Shown here one piece after another: positions 1-6,462 of a stretch of 8,606 bases of DNA. Both the position numbers and the translations under genes were made by a program. The notes beneath the pieces are model-generated. The model was not told the DNA's origin. It saw nothing but the letters and a program-made list of their open reading frames with translations, and ran no database searches. Position 1 is the first letter of the stretch; each line of letters begins with the position of its first letter. Origin of the DNA: Bacillota bacterium (GTDB lineage: Bacteria; Bacillota_B; Desulfitobacteriia; Desulfitobacteriales; Desulfitobacteriaceae). The stretch lies in the NCBI GenBank assembly GCA_021779415.1, contig JAJYAS010000111.1, positions 1 to 8,606 on the forward strand, read 5' to 3'.

Positions 1-526
1 TAGCAATATTCATATATTCTGCAGAGGTTGGATCTGATTTCTCGGTCCAAATATTGACCACGCTGCCCACTTTGATACTGGCTATCGTTCCATCCTGAAC
101 CGTAGGACCATTGCTGCCAGTGCCTCTGATTTTAATCGGGATACCAACAGGCACGGTCATCGTAACATTCTTACCAGTCATCACTTCTTGAGAGGCGAGC
201 AGTTTCTGCCGTTCTTCTGTGCTTAAAGCCTGCATCTCTGCTTGCCTTTTAGCCTTATCTGCAGCGGACAATTCTGCCGTTTCTTGCCTTTGCATTTCTG
301 CAATCAAGACAACATTACCTTGAATCGACTTGACTTTGCCATAGACTTCCGCAAACCGATCCGGTTGTTCAGGATCAACGTTCGTACCGTACGAGGCACC
401 CGAACCTGTAGCGCTTGCGGAAGGTGTCGATCCTGACGTCGATTGGCTTCCGGAAGAGCAGCCTGTAAGCCCGATGACCAAAGAACCCATGACGATAAGA
501 GCCGCAAATCGTTTCCACTTGAACAT
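1..526 (-). CDS. Lipoprotein of unknown function, partial (C-terminus outside window)
   Basis: An open frame starts with ATG at 526 and runs off the left edge without a stop; 175 codons are visible. Residues 1-23 form a lipoprotein signal: basic start (KWKR at 3-6), hydrophobic core, and lipobox LTGC with the lipidated cysteine at C23. A Ser/Gly/Thr-rich tether follows to about residue 47. The mature part has a VYGKVKSIQGN stretch near 61-71, a charged, probably helical insert (about 85-113) and a second beta-rich stretch (about 120-162), suggesting a small beta-barrel interrupted by a helix. An AGAGGGG element lies about 11 nt upstream. It sits 58 nt downstream of the ABC permease on the same strand, so it is probably the last visible gene of the efflux operon and would be anchored on the outer face of the membrane. 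I do not recognise a family with confidence. Being a lipoprotein is well supported; its function is unknown. Confidence 0.85.
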   Translation of the reverse strand, partial: MFKWKRFAALIVMGSLVIGLTGCSSGSQSTSGSTPSASATGSGASYGTNVDPEQPDRFAEVYGKVKSIQGNVVLIAEMQRQETAELSAADKAKRQAEMQALSTEERQKLLASQEVMTGKNVTMTVPVGIPIKIRGTGSNGPTVQDGTIASIKVGSVVNIWTEKSDPTSAEYMNIA

Positions 527-584
527 TTGAACTCATCCCCTCTAATCAATTTTCATATGCTTTTTTTCATAAATATTAGATTTT

Positions 585-1784
585 TTATTCATATCTCAAC
601 GCTTCGATTGGATTGGAATCAGCTGCTTTCTTGGCTGGGTAGAATCCAAAAAACACCCCCACAATGCCGGAAAAGGCAAAAGCAATCAAAAGGCCCTGCA
701 TGGAGCGAACAGTCTCTATCTCCATGTATTTCAGCAGCGGAATCACCACTTCTCCTAGAGCTACGCCCAATAACCCCCCGAAAAAACTGATGCCGATGGC
801 TTCAAAGAGAAATTGCCTTAAGACATCTTTTTTCCGCGCCCCAAGTGCCCGGCGGGTACCAATCTCTTTCGTACGCTCACGTACAGAAACAAGCATGACA
901 TTCATAATCCCTATCCCTCCGACCACTAAGACAATTGTGGCTATCGCAATCAGGAGTACCGACATCGTACGCGCCGTATCTTGAGCGGCGCCTACCTTGC
1001 TTCCGGCATCCCTAACCATAAAGTCATCCGCCATATTGGGACGGAGTTTATGGGCTTCGCGCAGAGCTGCTGCAATTTCGTCGAGAGCCGGTTTGACACT
1101 GGGCAGATCCTTCGCTTGAACTGTGAGTCTCGGGGTTACCGTGGTCCCTAAGATATAGCTTTGAGCCGTGGTATAAGGTATAAAAACCCCTTCATCAATA
1201 TTTACATTCCCCATCGTCTCACCTTTTCTCTCGATCACCCCTCCAACTGTAAATTTCTTATTGTTGAGGTTTAATGTTTGACCCACAATCTCCCCTGGTG
1301 CGTTCCCTAAAAGGGTTTCCGCAATATCTGCTCCGAGCACCACTGTTTTCTCTTTGGTCGTGACACTCTCCGGTGTCAAAAAACTACCGGAACTTAATTT
1401 TAGGTTGGTCAAACTTTGGAAGTCTTCCGTAACCCCTAGAACCGTCACTGATTCTGTATTGGCACCGGCACTTGCCGCAGCTTTTCCGGATATTTGTGGA
1501 GCAACAGCCGCCACAGAAGGGCAATTCTCCTTAATCACAGCGACATCCTTAATACCCAGCTTGGAGGGAATCGGAGATCCAGTGCTGCTAGCCATGACAT
1601 AAATTGTGGTTACGCTCATCTGGGAAAACTGGTTATCTACGCTTTTCTTACTCCCTAATCCCACCGCCACCACGAGGATTATGGTCGCTGTGCCGATAAT
1701 GATACCAAGCATCGTAAGGAAGGATCGAACTTTATTAAGCCATATTCCATCGAGGGCCAAGCGAATGGTTTCCAATATCCCCAT
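585..1784 (-). CDS. ABC transporter permease, MacB/YknZ type (MacB core plus FtsX domain)
   Basis: This is the membrane subunit of a MacB-type export ABC transporter. With the ATG at 1784 it has 399 residues. A short amphipathic N-terminus leads into TM1 (about 21-44). A large extracytoplasmic MacB-core domain follows (about 45-270), then three membrane helices of the FtsX domain (about 272-300, 325-350 and 362-385). Family hallmarks are the GIGIMNVMLVSVRERTKEIG stretch (290-309), RRALGAR (311-317) and the C-terminal NPIEALRYE. The frame is open upstream to 1847, but ATG 1784 has GGGAGGA 6 nt before it and starts directly with the conserved [11 protein letters not shown]. The start lies inside the ATPase gene (50-nt overlap), suggesting translational coupling. 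In a Gram-positive cell this class works with a membrane adaptor, as in YknXYZ; the adaptor is two genes upstream. The substrate is unknown. Confidence 0.93.
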   Translation of the reverse strand: MGILETIRLALDGIWLNKVRSFLTMLGIIIGTATIILVVAVGLGSKKSVDNQFSQMSVTTIYVMASSTGSPIPSKLGIKDVAVIKENCPSVAAVAPQISGKAAASAGANTESVTVLGVTEDFQSLTNLKLSSGSFLTPESVTTKEKTVVLGADIAETLLGNAPGEIVGQTLNLNNKKFTVGGVIERKGETMGNVNIDEGVFIPYTTAQSYILGTTVTPRLTVQAKDLPSVKPALDEIAAALREAHKLRPNMADDFMVRDAGSKVGAAQDTARTMSVLLIAIATIVLVVGGIGIMNVMLVSVRERTKEIGTRRALGARKKDVLRQFLFEAIGISFFGGLLGVALGEVVIPLLKYMEIETVRSMQGLLIAFAFSGIVGVFFGFYPAKKAADSNPIEALRYE

Positions 1785-2448
1785 CTTCAATCCTCCCGTC
1801 TTTGAACAGGATGATACGTTCGGCCTGCTCCCCAATTTCCCGGTCATGGGTCACCATGATGATTGTTTTCCCCTCCCTGTGAAGCTCTTTAAAAAGTCCC
1901 ATCACTTGGATACCGGATTGGCTATCTAACGCACCGGTTGGCTCATCCGCCAGGAGCAGGTCGGGATTCGTGCTAAGAGCTCGGGCAATGGCGATTCGTT
2001 GTTTCTCTCCCCCCGACATTTCAGCCGGCTTGTGGTTCAGCCGGTGCCCTAATCCTACCCGCTCCAAAAGTCCCATGGCAATCATGCTTCGGTCTTTGCG
2101 GTTCTGGTAAGCCAGGGGTACTTCAACATTTTTTTGCGCGGTGTAGTAGGGCAAAAGGTTGAAATTTTGAAATACAAACCCCAGCTTGAGGTTTCTAAAC
2201 CGGGCTAGTTCATCATCATTGAGCTCATTAATGAGTTGCCCGTCCAGATAATACGACCCTTCGGTCGGTTTATCTAAACAGCCAATAATATTGAGCAGTG
2301 TCGACTTACCGGAGCCTGAAGCCCCCATGATCGCCACGAATTCACCCCGTCGGATGGTTGTGTTCACGTCTTTCAAAATTTGCACCGTGTTTTTACCCAA
2401 AGAAAACTCTTTATGAATATGCTCTAACTGGATAACGTTTTCGTGCAC
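1735..2448 (-). CDS. ABC transporter ATP-binding protein, MacB/LolD/YknY type
   Basis: This is the nucleotide-binding subunit powering the pump whose permease follows. Its 237 residues carry every ABC element: Walker [10 protein letters not shown] (42-50), Q-loop Q94, signature MSGGEKQR (144-151), Walker B LLLADEP with D168 and E169, D-loop GALD (172-175) and H-loop H201. The length is usual for the LolD/MacB subfamily. The start is GTG at 2448, preceded by AAGGAGG 7 nt upstream. An ATG two bases further upstream is out of frame and therefore not the start. The adaptor gene ends 19 nt upstream, so this ribosome site fills the whole gap. The 3' end overlaps the permease start by 50 nt, so the last 16 or so codons also carry the permease ribosome site. 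It acts at the cytoplasmic face of the membrane. Confidence 0.95.
   Translation of the reverse strand: MHENVIQLEHIHKEFSLGKNTVQILKDVNTTIRRGEFVAIMGASGSGKSTLLNIIGCLDKPTEGSYYLDGQLINELNDDELARFRNLKLGFVFQNFNLLPYYTAQKNVEVPLAYQNRKDRSMIAMGLLERVGLGHRLNHKPAEMSGGEKQRIAIARALSTNPDLLLADEPTGALDSQSGIQVMGLFKELHREGKTIIMVTHDREIGEQAERIILFKDGRIEDGDIGNHSLGPRWNMA
1791..1797 (-). promoter_or_regulatory. Ribosome binding site of the permease, inside the ATPase gene
   Basis: GGGAGGA on the minus strand lies 6 nt before ATG 1784. It chooses that start over the longer frame opening at 1847 and places permease initiation within the last codons of the ATPase gene. Confidence 0.75.
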
Positions 2449-2467
2449 ATTTGTCCCTCCTTTCCGA

Positions 2468-3748
2468 TTATTTTTTAATGTTCTTGCGAATGAGAACTTT
2501 ATCTCCAGCTTTTAACCCTTCTTTAATCTCCACGATCTTCCCATTGGTTAGACCCGTTTTAACCTTTACCCACCCTGTGCTTCCATCGGATGCCTGCACT
2601 TCAACACTGGGGGCGCCATTCGCCCGTACCACAGCTTCTACCGGGATGGTAACCACTCCTTTAACTTGCTGAGCGATAAAAGCCACACTCGCAGTCATCC
2701 CGTTTTTAATGTTTTCATCAGGAACATTCAAGAGAACGGACACTTTATATGTAACTATTCCACTCTGATCGACGATAGGATTTGGGGAAATTGAACTTAC
2801 CTTACCCTCATAAGATTTATCCGGTAGGGACGTAAATACGACTTCTGCCGCCTGTCCAACCGAAATTTTGCCAATGTCATCTTCAATAGGGTAAGAATCG
2901 ACCGCAACCTCATTGCCATTGGCAAGCACAATAAAGGGTGTGTTAGTTGAAGTAGAACTGGAAGTAACTAATTCTCCTTCTTTTCCATTGTTGGAGAGAA
3001 CCATACCGTCCGTGGGAGAAATCAAAGTAGCATCTTGCAAGTTGTTTCTGGCAATAGCCAGGGCCGCCTCCATCTGTTTGACGGTTTCGCTCGCTGTCGT
3101 CAAATCGTAGGAATCTGCCGGTACGAGTAAAGCGAGTTGAGCCTTGGCGTTTTCTAACTGAGCTTTAGCCCCTTCCAGTTTGAGCTCTTCCGTTAAGATA
3201 TCTCCCTCAGTGCTCTTCCCGTCGCTTATTTTGGTGTTGTCCTCGTTGTTCAATAAGGAAACTTTATAATCATACGAGGCTTGCTGAACTCTCAAGTTTT
3301 TTACTGCATTATCTGCCGCAATCTGCTTAGCTTGGCGCTCAACATCAGAGGGGCCAGCTATTAGTTTCTGGTATTTGGCAACGGCTGAATTATAATTGGC
3401 CTCCGCTTGTTTGACCTGGTTTTCCAAGTTTTTCTCATCCAGCCGGGCTAAAACATCTCCTTTCTTAACCCGCTCCCCCTCTTGAACCAAAATTTCTTCT
3501 ACAATCCCATTGCCATTGAACTTAAGGTTGGTTACCGGGTAATCGGTTTTTCCGTCATTAGAAAGTGAAATTTTTATATCTTTCTTCTGGGCAGTAATCA
3601 CCGTACTCGCGGTAGCGACGGGAGTCTGGGCCTTTTGTTCACGCAGATAATACCAACTACCTCCACCCGCTAAGGCTAGCACCACGAGAAAGGCAGTTAG
3701 CTTTTTAGCAGAAAGCTTACCTTTCCCTAACTGTTTGAGAGATAACAT
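2468..3748 (-). CDS. Membrane-fusion / efflux adaptor protein (HlyD/YknX family)
   Basis: This adaptor subunit links the ABC pump to the outside and is anchored by one N-terminal membrane helix. From ATG 3748 it has 426 residues. They comprise a basic cytoplasmic tail (1-16), TM (about 17-35), the first half of the lipoyl domain (GIVEEILVQEGERVKKGDVL at 81-100), a long Ala/Gln/Lys-rich alpha-helical hairpin (about 105-239), the second lipoyl half (about 240-261, with SPTDGMVLS), a beta-barrel region (about 262-362) and a membrane-proximal domain to the end. This order is standard for ABC and RND adaptors. The frame has another ATG at 3757, but AGAAAGGA abuts it directly; ATG 3748 has a 9-nt spacer and is preferred. 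The gene lies 41 nt after the CWB2 protein and 19 nt before the ATPase, so co-transcription is very likely. The closest known arrangement is yknXYZ of Bacillus. Confidence 0.93.
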   Translation of the reverse strand: MLSLKQLGKGKLSAKKLTAFLVVLALAGGGSWYYLREQKAQTPVATASTVITAQKKDIKISLSNDGKTDYPVTNLKFNGNGIVEEILVQEGERVKKGDVLARLDEKNLENQVKQAEANYNSAVAKYQKLIAGPSDVERQAKQIAADNAVKNLRVQQASYDYKVSLLNNEDNTKISDGKSTEGDILTEELKLEGAKAQLENAKAQLALLVPADSYDLTTASETVKQMEAALAIARNNLQDATLISPTDGMVLSNNGKEGELVTSSSTSTNTPFIVLANGNEVAVDSYPIEDDIGKISVGQAAEVVFTSLPDKSYEGKVSSISPNPIVDQSGIVTYKVSVLLNVPDENIKNGMTASVAFIAQQVKGVVTIPVEAVVRANGAPSVEVQASDGSTGWVKVKTGLTNGKIVEIKEGLKAGDKVLIRKNIKK

Positions 3749-3789
3749 ATACACCATTCCTTTCTGTCAAAATTAACTAAAGAAGCAGC

Positions 3790-5424
3790 CTAGTGAGTCA
3801 ACAGGTGTTGTAAATTTTCTTCCAGCAAATCACTCACTGCATTGTTGTTACCGACTACAGTAGACCGGGGGATGTAATCCTTATTCATAAAAAGAAATTT
3901 GTAGGGCGGAGAAGACAAGGAGAAGGATGAAAGGTCAGAAGGTGGAAGCATGGCGACAAATCCACCAGTTTTAGCGGCCAAAGCTGCCGTTAACAAGGCA
4001 TCGGCGTAGGGGTTCCCCGAACTGAGATCATCTTGACGAACCAGCCCAGAGGTAAAGTAAAGTGGGGACTGGGGAATTTTGGTGTTAAAGAGATTTTGAA
4101 AGATGATACTTTGGGTATCATAGCGGTCATAGCCACCCCAACGTTGGACGGAATACTTGGTACGTAATTCATTTTCCACAGAAGTGCCAATAACCGCTGT
4201 CCCTCCAAGCATGACGACATTACTCACCTTGAGATCGGCCAAGGCTTGAATCGTCGAAGGCGGCAATGAATCTCTATCCGTGAGCAATATTGGGTTTCCT
4301 TGCTCTGCTGCAAAAGCACTGATCGCAATCGCATCTGGAATGGCCTGCCCATTGGCAAGATATACGGTATGAGTAGGATCAATCCCCAACTCAGAGGAGA
4401 CCAGAGCAGCCGTATCGTATCCTTGTTGTCCGGCAATCCGCGTAATAGTCAACCCATTACTAGTCAAGCTATCCTGGATGCCTTGAGAAATAGCTACCGT
4501 TCCGCCAACGATGTATACGTTCTGAGCGCCTAGAGCACGAATCTCTGCTAACGTCCGATCGTCTAGGTTCAAAGAATCGGTCATCAGAATCGGAGCGTCG
4601 AGCTTTTTAGAAAGCGGAGCCGCAGCTAGGGCATCGGAGAATTGATCATCTCGTGTCAAGATCACGTTACGGGCCTCTTGTGTCCAACCACTTTTGGCAA
4701 TATCAAGCGATAGAGAAACGTTATCCTTCGTCGTCCCTCCGATTCGAACATTTTGGGTGTAGGCCGAAATAACCGGAATCGAACCGACCACATGTCCAGC
4801 GTAGATTATGTTGACCGTTCCTAAGGAGGTGGGTGTCATAGTAAACGTAAACGTTCCATCACTAAGGGTTGTATAGCTTACGTTTGTTGCCCCTACAGTT
4901 GTTCCGTCGACTGTTCCAGATTTACGGACCAAGGGATTCCCTGCAGAATCCGTAACCTTAACCCTTATGGTTTTAGTCGTGTTAGTAACGAGAGAATCTG
5001 TAATGATTGTATTAGCATTCAGTACTGTTATTGTCCCCGCAGCTAAGGCTGTGCCCAAAGCTCCTTGACGTATGACTAACTGATAATCTCCAGCGGTCTC
5101 TAACGTCACATTGGAAATTGTATAATCTCCCGCTGTCCCAGAAATGGGAAACAGCATTTGAATCCCCTTAGAGTCTGTAATAGTAGCACTACCCACAGAT
5201 CCTGTAAAAGGATCCGACTTATTATCCCAAAGTTGAACATGTATATTACTTGCTTCTCCGGCAATCAGCGTGGAGTCTGCACTGGTCGCAAAATTGAGCC
5301 ATCCAAGCCATGTACTACCATCATCACTTGTGTACGCTGAAGCAACCCCTGGTATCATTCCAATCAGCAAAATCACCATCATCAGTACCACAAAAACCTT
5401 TTGTGCCGGTTTCTTTTTTCCCAC
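3790..5424 (-). CDS. Secreted cell-wall-binding protein: Ig-like region plus three CWB2 repeats
   Basis: This 544-residue exported protein probably attaches to the cell wall. Residues 1-30 are a signal peptide: KKK, a hydrophobic core, and ASA before a predicted cut at 30/31. Residues 31-220 are Thr/Ser/Gly/Val-rich beta sequence in two Ig-like blocks (about 48-135 and 140-215). Residues about 250-540 hold three repeats of the CWB2 (cell wall binding repeat 2) type. Repeat 1 (about 251-320) contains FSDALAAAPLSKKLDAPIL and VYIVGGTVAIS. Repeat 2 (about 352-420) contains IPDAIAISAFAAEQGNPILL and VVMLGGTAVIG. Repeat 3 (about 454-538) contains YADALLTAALAAKTGG and is more diverged, lacking the usual GG signature (VVGNNNAV). 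Three such repeats normally form one wall-anchoring unit. The start is GTG at 5424 with AGAGGAG 9 nt upstream. Its place at the head of an efflux operon is unusual. Its specific role is unknown. Confidence 0.92.
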   Translation of the reverse strand: MGKKKPAQKVFVVLMMVILLIGMIPGVASAYTSDDGSTWLGWLNFATSADSTLIAGEASNIHVQLWDNKSDPFTGSVGSATITDSKGIQMLFPISGTAGDYTISNVTLETAGDYQLVIRQGALGTALAAGTITVLNANTIITDSLVTNTTKTIRVKVTDSAGNPLVRKSGTVDGTTVGATNVSYTTLSDGTFTFTMTPTSLGTVNIIYAGHVVGSIPVISAYTQNVRIGGTTKDNVSLSLDIAKSGWTQEARNVILTRDDQFSDALAAAPLSKKLDAPILMTDSLNLDDRTLAEIRALGAQNVYIVGGTVAISQGIQDSLTSNGLTITRIAGQQGYDTAALVSSELGIDPTHTVYLANGQAIPDAIAISAFAAEQGNPILLTDRDSLPPSTIQALADLKVSNVVMLGGTAVIGTSVENELRTKYSVQRWGGYDRYDTQSIIFQNLFNTKIPQSPLYFTSGLVRQDDLSSGNPYADALLTAALAAKTGGFVAMLPPSDLSSFSLSSPPYKFLFMNKDYIPRSTVVGNNNAVSDLLEENLQHLLTH

Positions 5425-5622
5425 GTACGATTTCTCCTCTCTAACTTTCGGCTATACTGACCACAATTTCTACGTGATTTCTCCCTTGTGCTTTATCTTC
5501 AATTTCTGTCTACAGATTTCTTTCTAAGGATTCACCAAGTGTTGAAACTGGACGGTACTCCATACTCTTCCTCTTGGCAGAGATTGTGCTGATAATCCAA
5601 AGGGTATTATTAAGAGCGCAAA

Positions 5623-6006
5623 TCAGTACCTAATTGCCTCTTTAGGGAAACGCCTAAGTACGCTTCGAATGCGCGCGCCAAGCTCAAGCAAGTTAAAGGG
5701 TTTGACCAGATAATCATCCACACCAGCGTCTAATGCCATGATCTTATCAGATTCTCCAGATCTTCGTGTAAGCATGATAATCGGAATTGAACTCGATTTC
5801 CGAAGATTTTTGCATATTTCCAAACCACTAACGTCCGGCAGCATCCAATCTAGCAAGACGAGTTTTGGTACTTCGTTTTTTATTAACATTAATCCATCCA
5901 TTCCAAATGAAGCCGTAAGAACGCCAAATCCCTCTTGCACAAGGTAATTCCTCACTAATTCCAGTACGACAGGGTCATCATCAACCAACACAATTTTTCT
6001 CTCCAT
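5623..6006 (-). CDS. Stand-alone receiver-domain response regulator (no output domain)
   Basis: This 127-residue protein consists of one receiver domain. All phosphorylation residues are present: acidic pair D9/D10, phospho-acceptor D53 in LLDWMLP, T80, switch aromatic Y99 and K102 in VKPF. The end of helix 5 (ARIRSVLRR, 111-119) resembles OmpR-family receivers. The chain stops 8 residues later, exactly where the linker to a winged-helix domain would begin. Roughly half its residues match the receiver of the regulator at 7647 in an ungapped hand alignment, but helix 1, which normally contacts the kinase, differs. I read the three frames beyond the stop and found no winged-helix remnant. ATG 6006 has AAGGAG 8 nt upstream. 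It could be a phosphate sink, a CheY-like effector or a dimerisation competitor; degradation of a longer regulator is less likely given its intact ribosome site and promoter. It is the first gene after the leftward promoter, 198 nt before the CWB2 gene. Confidence 0.9.
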   Translation of the reverse strand: MERKIVLVDDDPVVLELVRNYLVQEGFGVLTASFGMDGLMLIKNEVPKLVLLDWMLPDVSGLEICKNLRKSSSIPIIMLTRRSGESDKIMALDAGVDDYLVKPFNLLELGARIRSVLRRFPKEAIRY

Positions 6007-6096
6007 GCTTCTCGCTCCTTTCTTTCCTTCCTTTGTTGGATGTTTAAGTTCACATAAAAGCCAGAACCGACTGTTACTCTGGTGGTGCTAGCCAAA

Positions 6097-6142
6097 GTTT
6101 TTATTTATTTATAATATTTTAATATTGTAAATAAATAAAAAC
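6097..6142. repeat. 46-bp AT-rich near-perfect palindrome at the predicted 5' end of the leftward mRNA
   Basis: The arms are 6097-6118 and 6121-6142 (22 bp each) around a 2-nt centre at 6119-6120. They match at 21 of 22 positions; the exception is 6112 with 6127, which is a U·G wobble in rightward RNA and an A·C mismatch in leftward RNA. The outer end at 6142 coincides with the +1 predicted from the leftward -10 box (6149-6154). The leftward transcript would therefore open with a long AU hairpin. It could be an mRNA-stabilising 5' stem, a cruciform or a dyad operator. The symmetry is seen directly; the role is inferred. Confidence 0.8.
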
Positions 6143-6148
6143 AATTCT

Positions 6149-6202
6149 AGTATACAAAAGGGTTATGAATCTCAAATGAATTAATTGTGAACAGACTGTT
6201 AA
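6149..6202 (-). promoter_or_regulatory. Leftward promoter with four-hexamer, 11-bp-period PhoP-like array
   Basis: Read on the minus strand, hexamers occur at 6202-6197 (TTAACA), 6191-6186 (TTCACA), 6180-6175 (TTCATT) and 6169-6164 (TTCATA), each exactly 11 bp apart. After a 9-nt gap comes TATACT at 6154-6149, a good -10 box. There is no TTGACA-like -35. Three of the four hexamers fit TT(A/C/T)A(C/T)A exactly and the third misses only the last base. With +1 near 6142 the array covers about -60 to -22, as in Bacillus PhoP-activated promoters. It should drive the receiver gene and perhaps the whole leftward unit. The binding protein is inferred to be an OmpR/PhoB-family regulator. Confidence 0.78.
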
Positions 6203-6262
6203 GATCAGGTTTTTCCTGAGACTGGTTTATCATCAAACTTCCCGAAGATTTAAATAGATAAA

Positions 6263-6298
6263 AGGCTATGGTTGAAGAAAAATCCCCAACCATAGCCT
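6263..6298 (-). terminator. Terminator-like hairpin between the divergent promoters
   Basis: A perfect 12-bp stem (6263-6274 with 6287-6298, AGGCTATGGTTG and its complement) has a 12-nt loop. Read leftwards, the stem is followed by TTTTATCTATTT, a moderate T tract typical of an intrinsic terminator. Read rightwards, no T tract follows. No leftward gene ends here: only the rightward promoter and thioredoxin operon lie to its right. It may stop antisense or spurious leftward transcription before the leftward promoter, be a relic, or serve as a structural or operator dyad. Confidence 0.55.
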
Positions 6299-6316
6299 CT
6301 ACTTCTCCCCAGTCTC

Positions 6317-6370
6317 TTCACAATTTTTTCACATTTCATTAATATAACATTCATAACTTTTGATTATACT
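6317..6370 (+). promoter_or_regulatory. Rightward promoter with four-hexamer, 11-bp-period PhoP-like array
   Basis: Hexamers start at 6317 (TTCACA), 6328 (TTCACA), 6339 (TTAATA) and 6350 (TTCATA), exactly 11 bp apart, and all fit TT(A/C/T)A(C/T)A. A 9-nt gap is followed by TATACT at 6365-6370; no -35 box is visible. The predicted +1 is about 6377, so the array spans about -60 to -22. The spacing and -10 box equal those of the leftward promoter, while the bases between hexamers mostly differ. It should drive the thioredoxin, ccdA, regulator and kinase genes, giving autoregulation if their own regulator binds here. ResD-like or other OmpR-family binding is an alternative to PhoP. Confidence 0.8.
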
Positions 6371-6446
6371 AAATAGGTATGATACTATTAGGATATTATA
6401 ATATATTATGGGTATTATATCTAAAGAAAAAAAATGAACTAGTGAG

Positions 6447-6453
6447 AAAGGAG
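6447..6453 (+). promoter_or_regulatory. Ribosome binding site that fixes the TTG start of the thioredoxin-fold gene
   Basis: AAAGGAG lies 9 nt before TTG 6463. The in-frame ATG at 6379 has no such site and would sit at the predicted transcription start. The in-frame GTG at 6442 also lacks a site upstream. Confidence 0.75.
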
Positions 6454-6462
6454 AAACTTTAC

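Larger units (their letters stand above)
6007..6462. other. Divergent control region between the two operons (456 bp, no gene)
   Basis: This AT-rich stretch separates the leftward receiver gene from the rightward thioredoxin-fold gene. From left to right it holds the leader of the leftward mRNA (6007-6142), a 46-bp AT palindrome (6097-6142), the leftward promoter with its hexamer array (6149-6202), a terminator-like hairpin (6263-6298), the rightward promoter with its hexamer array (6317-6370), and an 86-nt or so leader for the thioredoxin gene. I see no small gene with a convincing ribosome site in it. Confidence 0.8.

Noticed and set aside
242..1929. Rightward open frames of 60-115 codons (for example 242-436, 443-790, 664-984, 1354-1602, 1606-1929) and a leftward frame at 304-549
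   Set aside because: They lie in other frames over the lipoprotein, permease and ATPase genes. They lack good ribosome sites and family motifs, while the genes they overlap have clear ones.
3990..5527. Frames within and beside the CWB2 gene (3990-4220, 4224-4436, 4300-4533, 5158-5340, 5270-5527)
   Set aside because: Shadows of the CWB2 coding sequence, with compositions unlike real proteins and no ribosome sites.
5425..5622. A winged-helix remnant after the receiver stop (broken full-length regulator), or a separate promoter for the CWB2 gene
   Set aside because: I translated about 110 nt past the stop in all three frames and saw no winged-helix motif. No convincing -35/-10 pair or hexamer array was found, though a weak promoter cannot be excluded.
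6061..6082. Small hairpin (CCAGA with TCTGG) in the leftward leader, followed by CTTTTAT, as an attenuator
   Set aside because: Only 5 bp with a 12-nt loop and a short T run; too weak to call a terminator.
6205..6219. Inverted repeat TCAGG-TTTTT-CCTGA
   Set aside because: A 5-bp stem is expected by chance in a region of this size.
6317..6333. Rex or Fur/PerR operator in the promoter region
   Set aside because: The TTCACA copies are direct repeats at 11 bp, not the inverted TTGTGAA/TTCACAA dyad of Rex, and the AT palindrome does not match Fur or PerR boxes.
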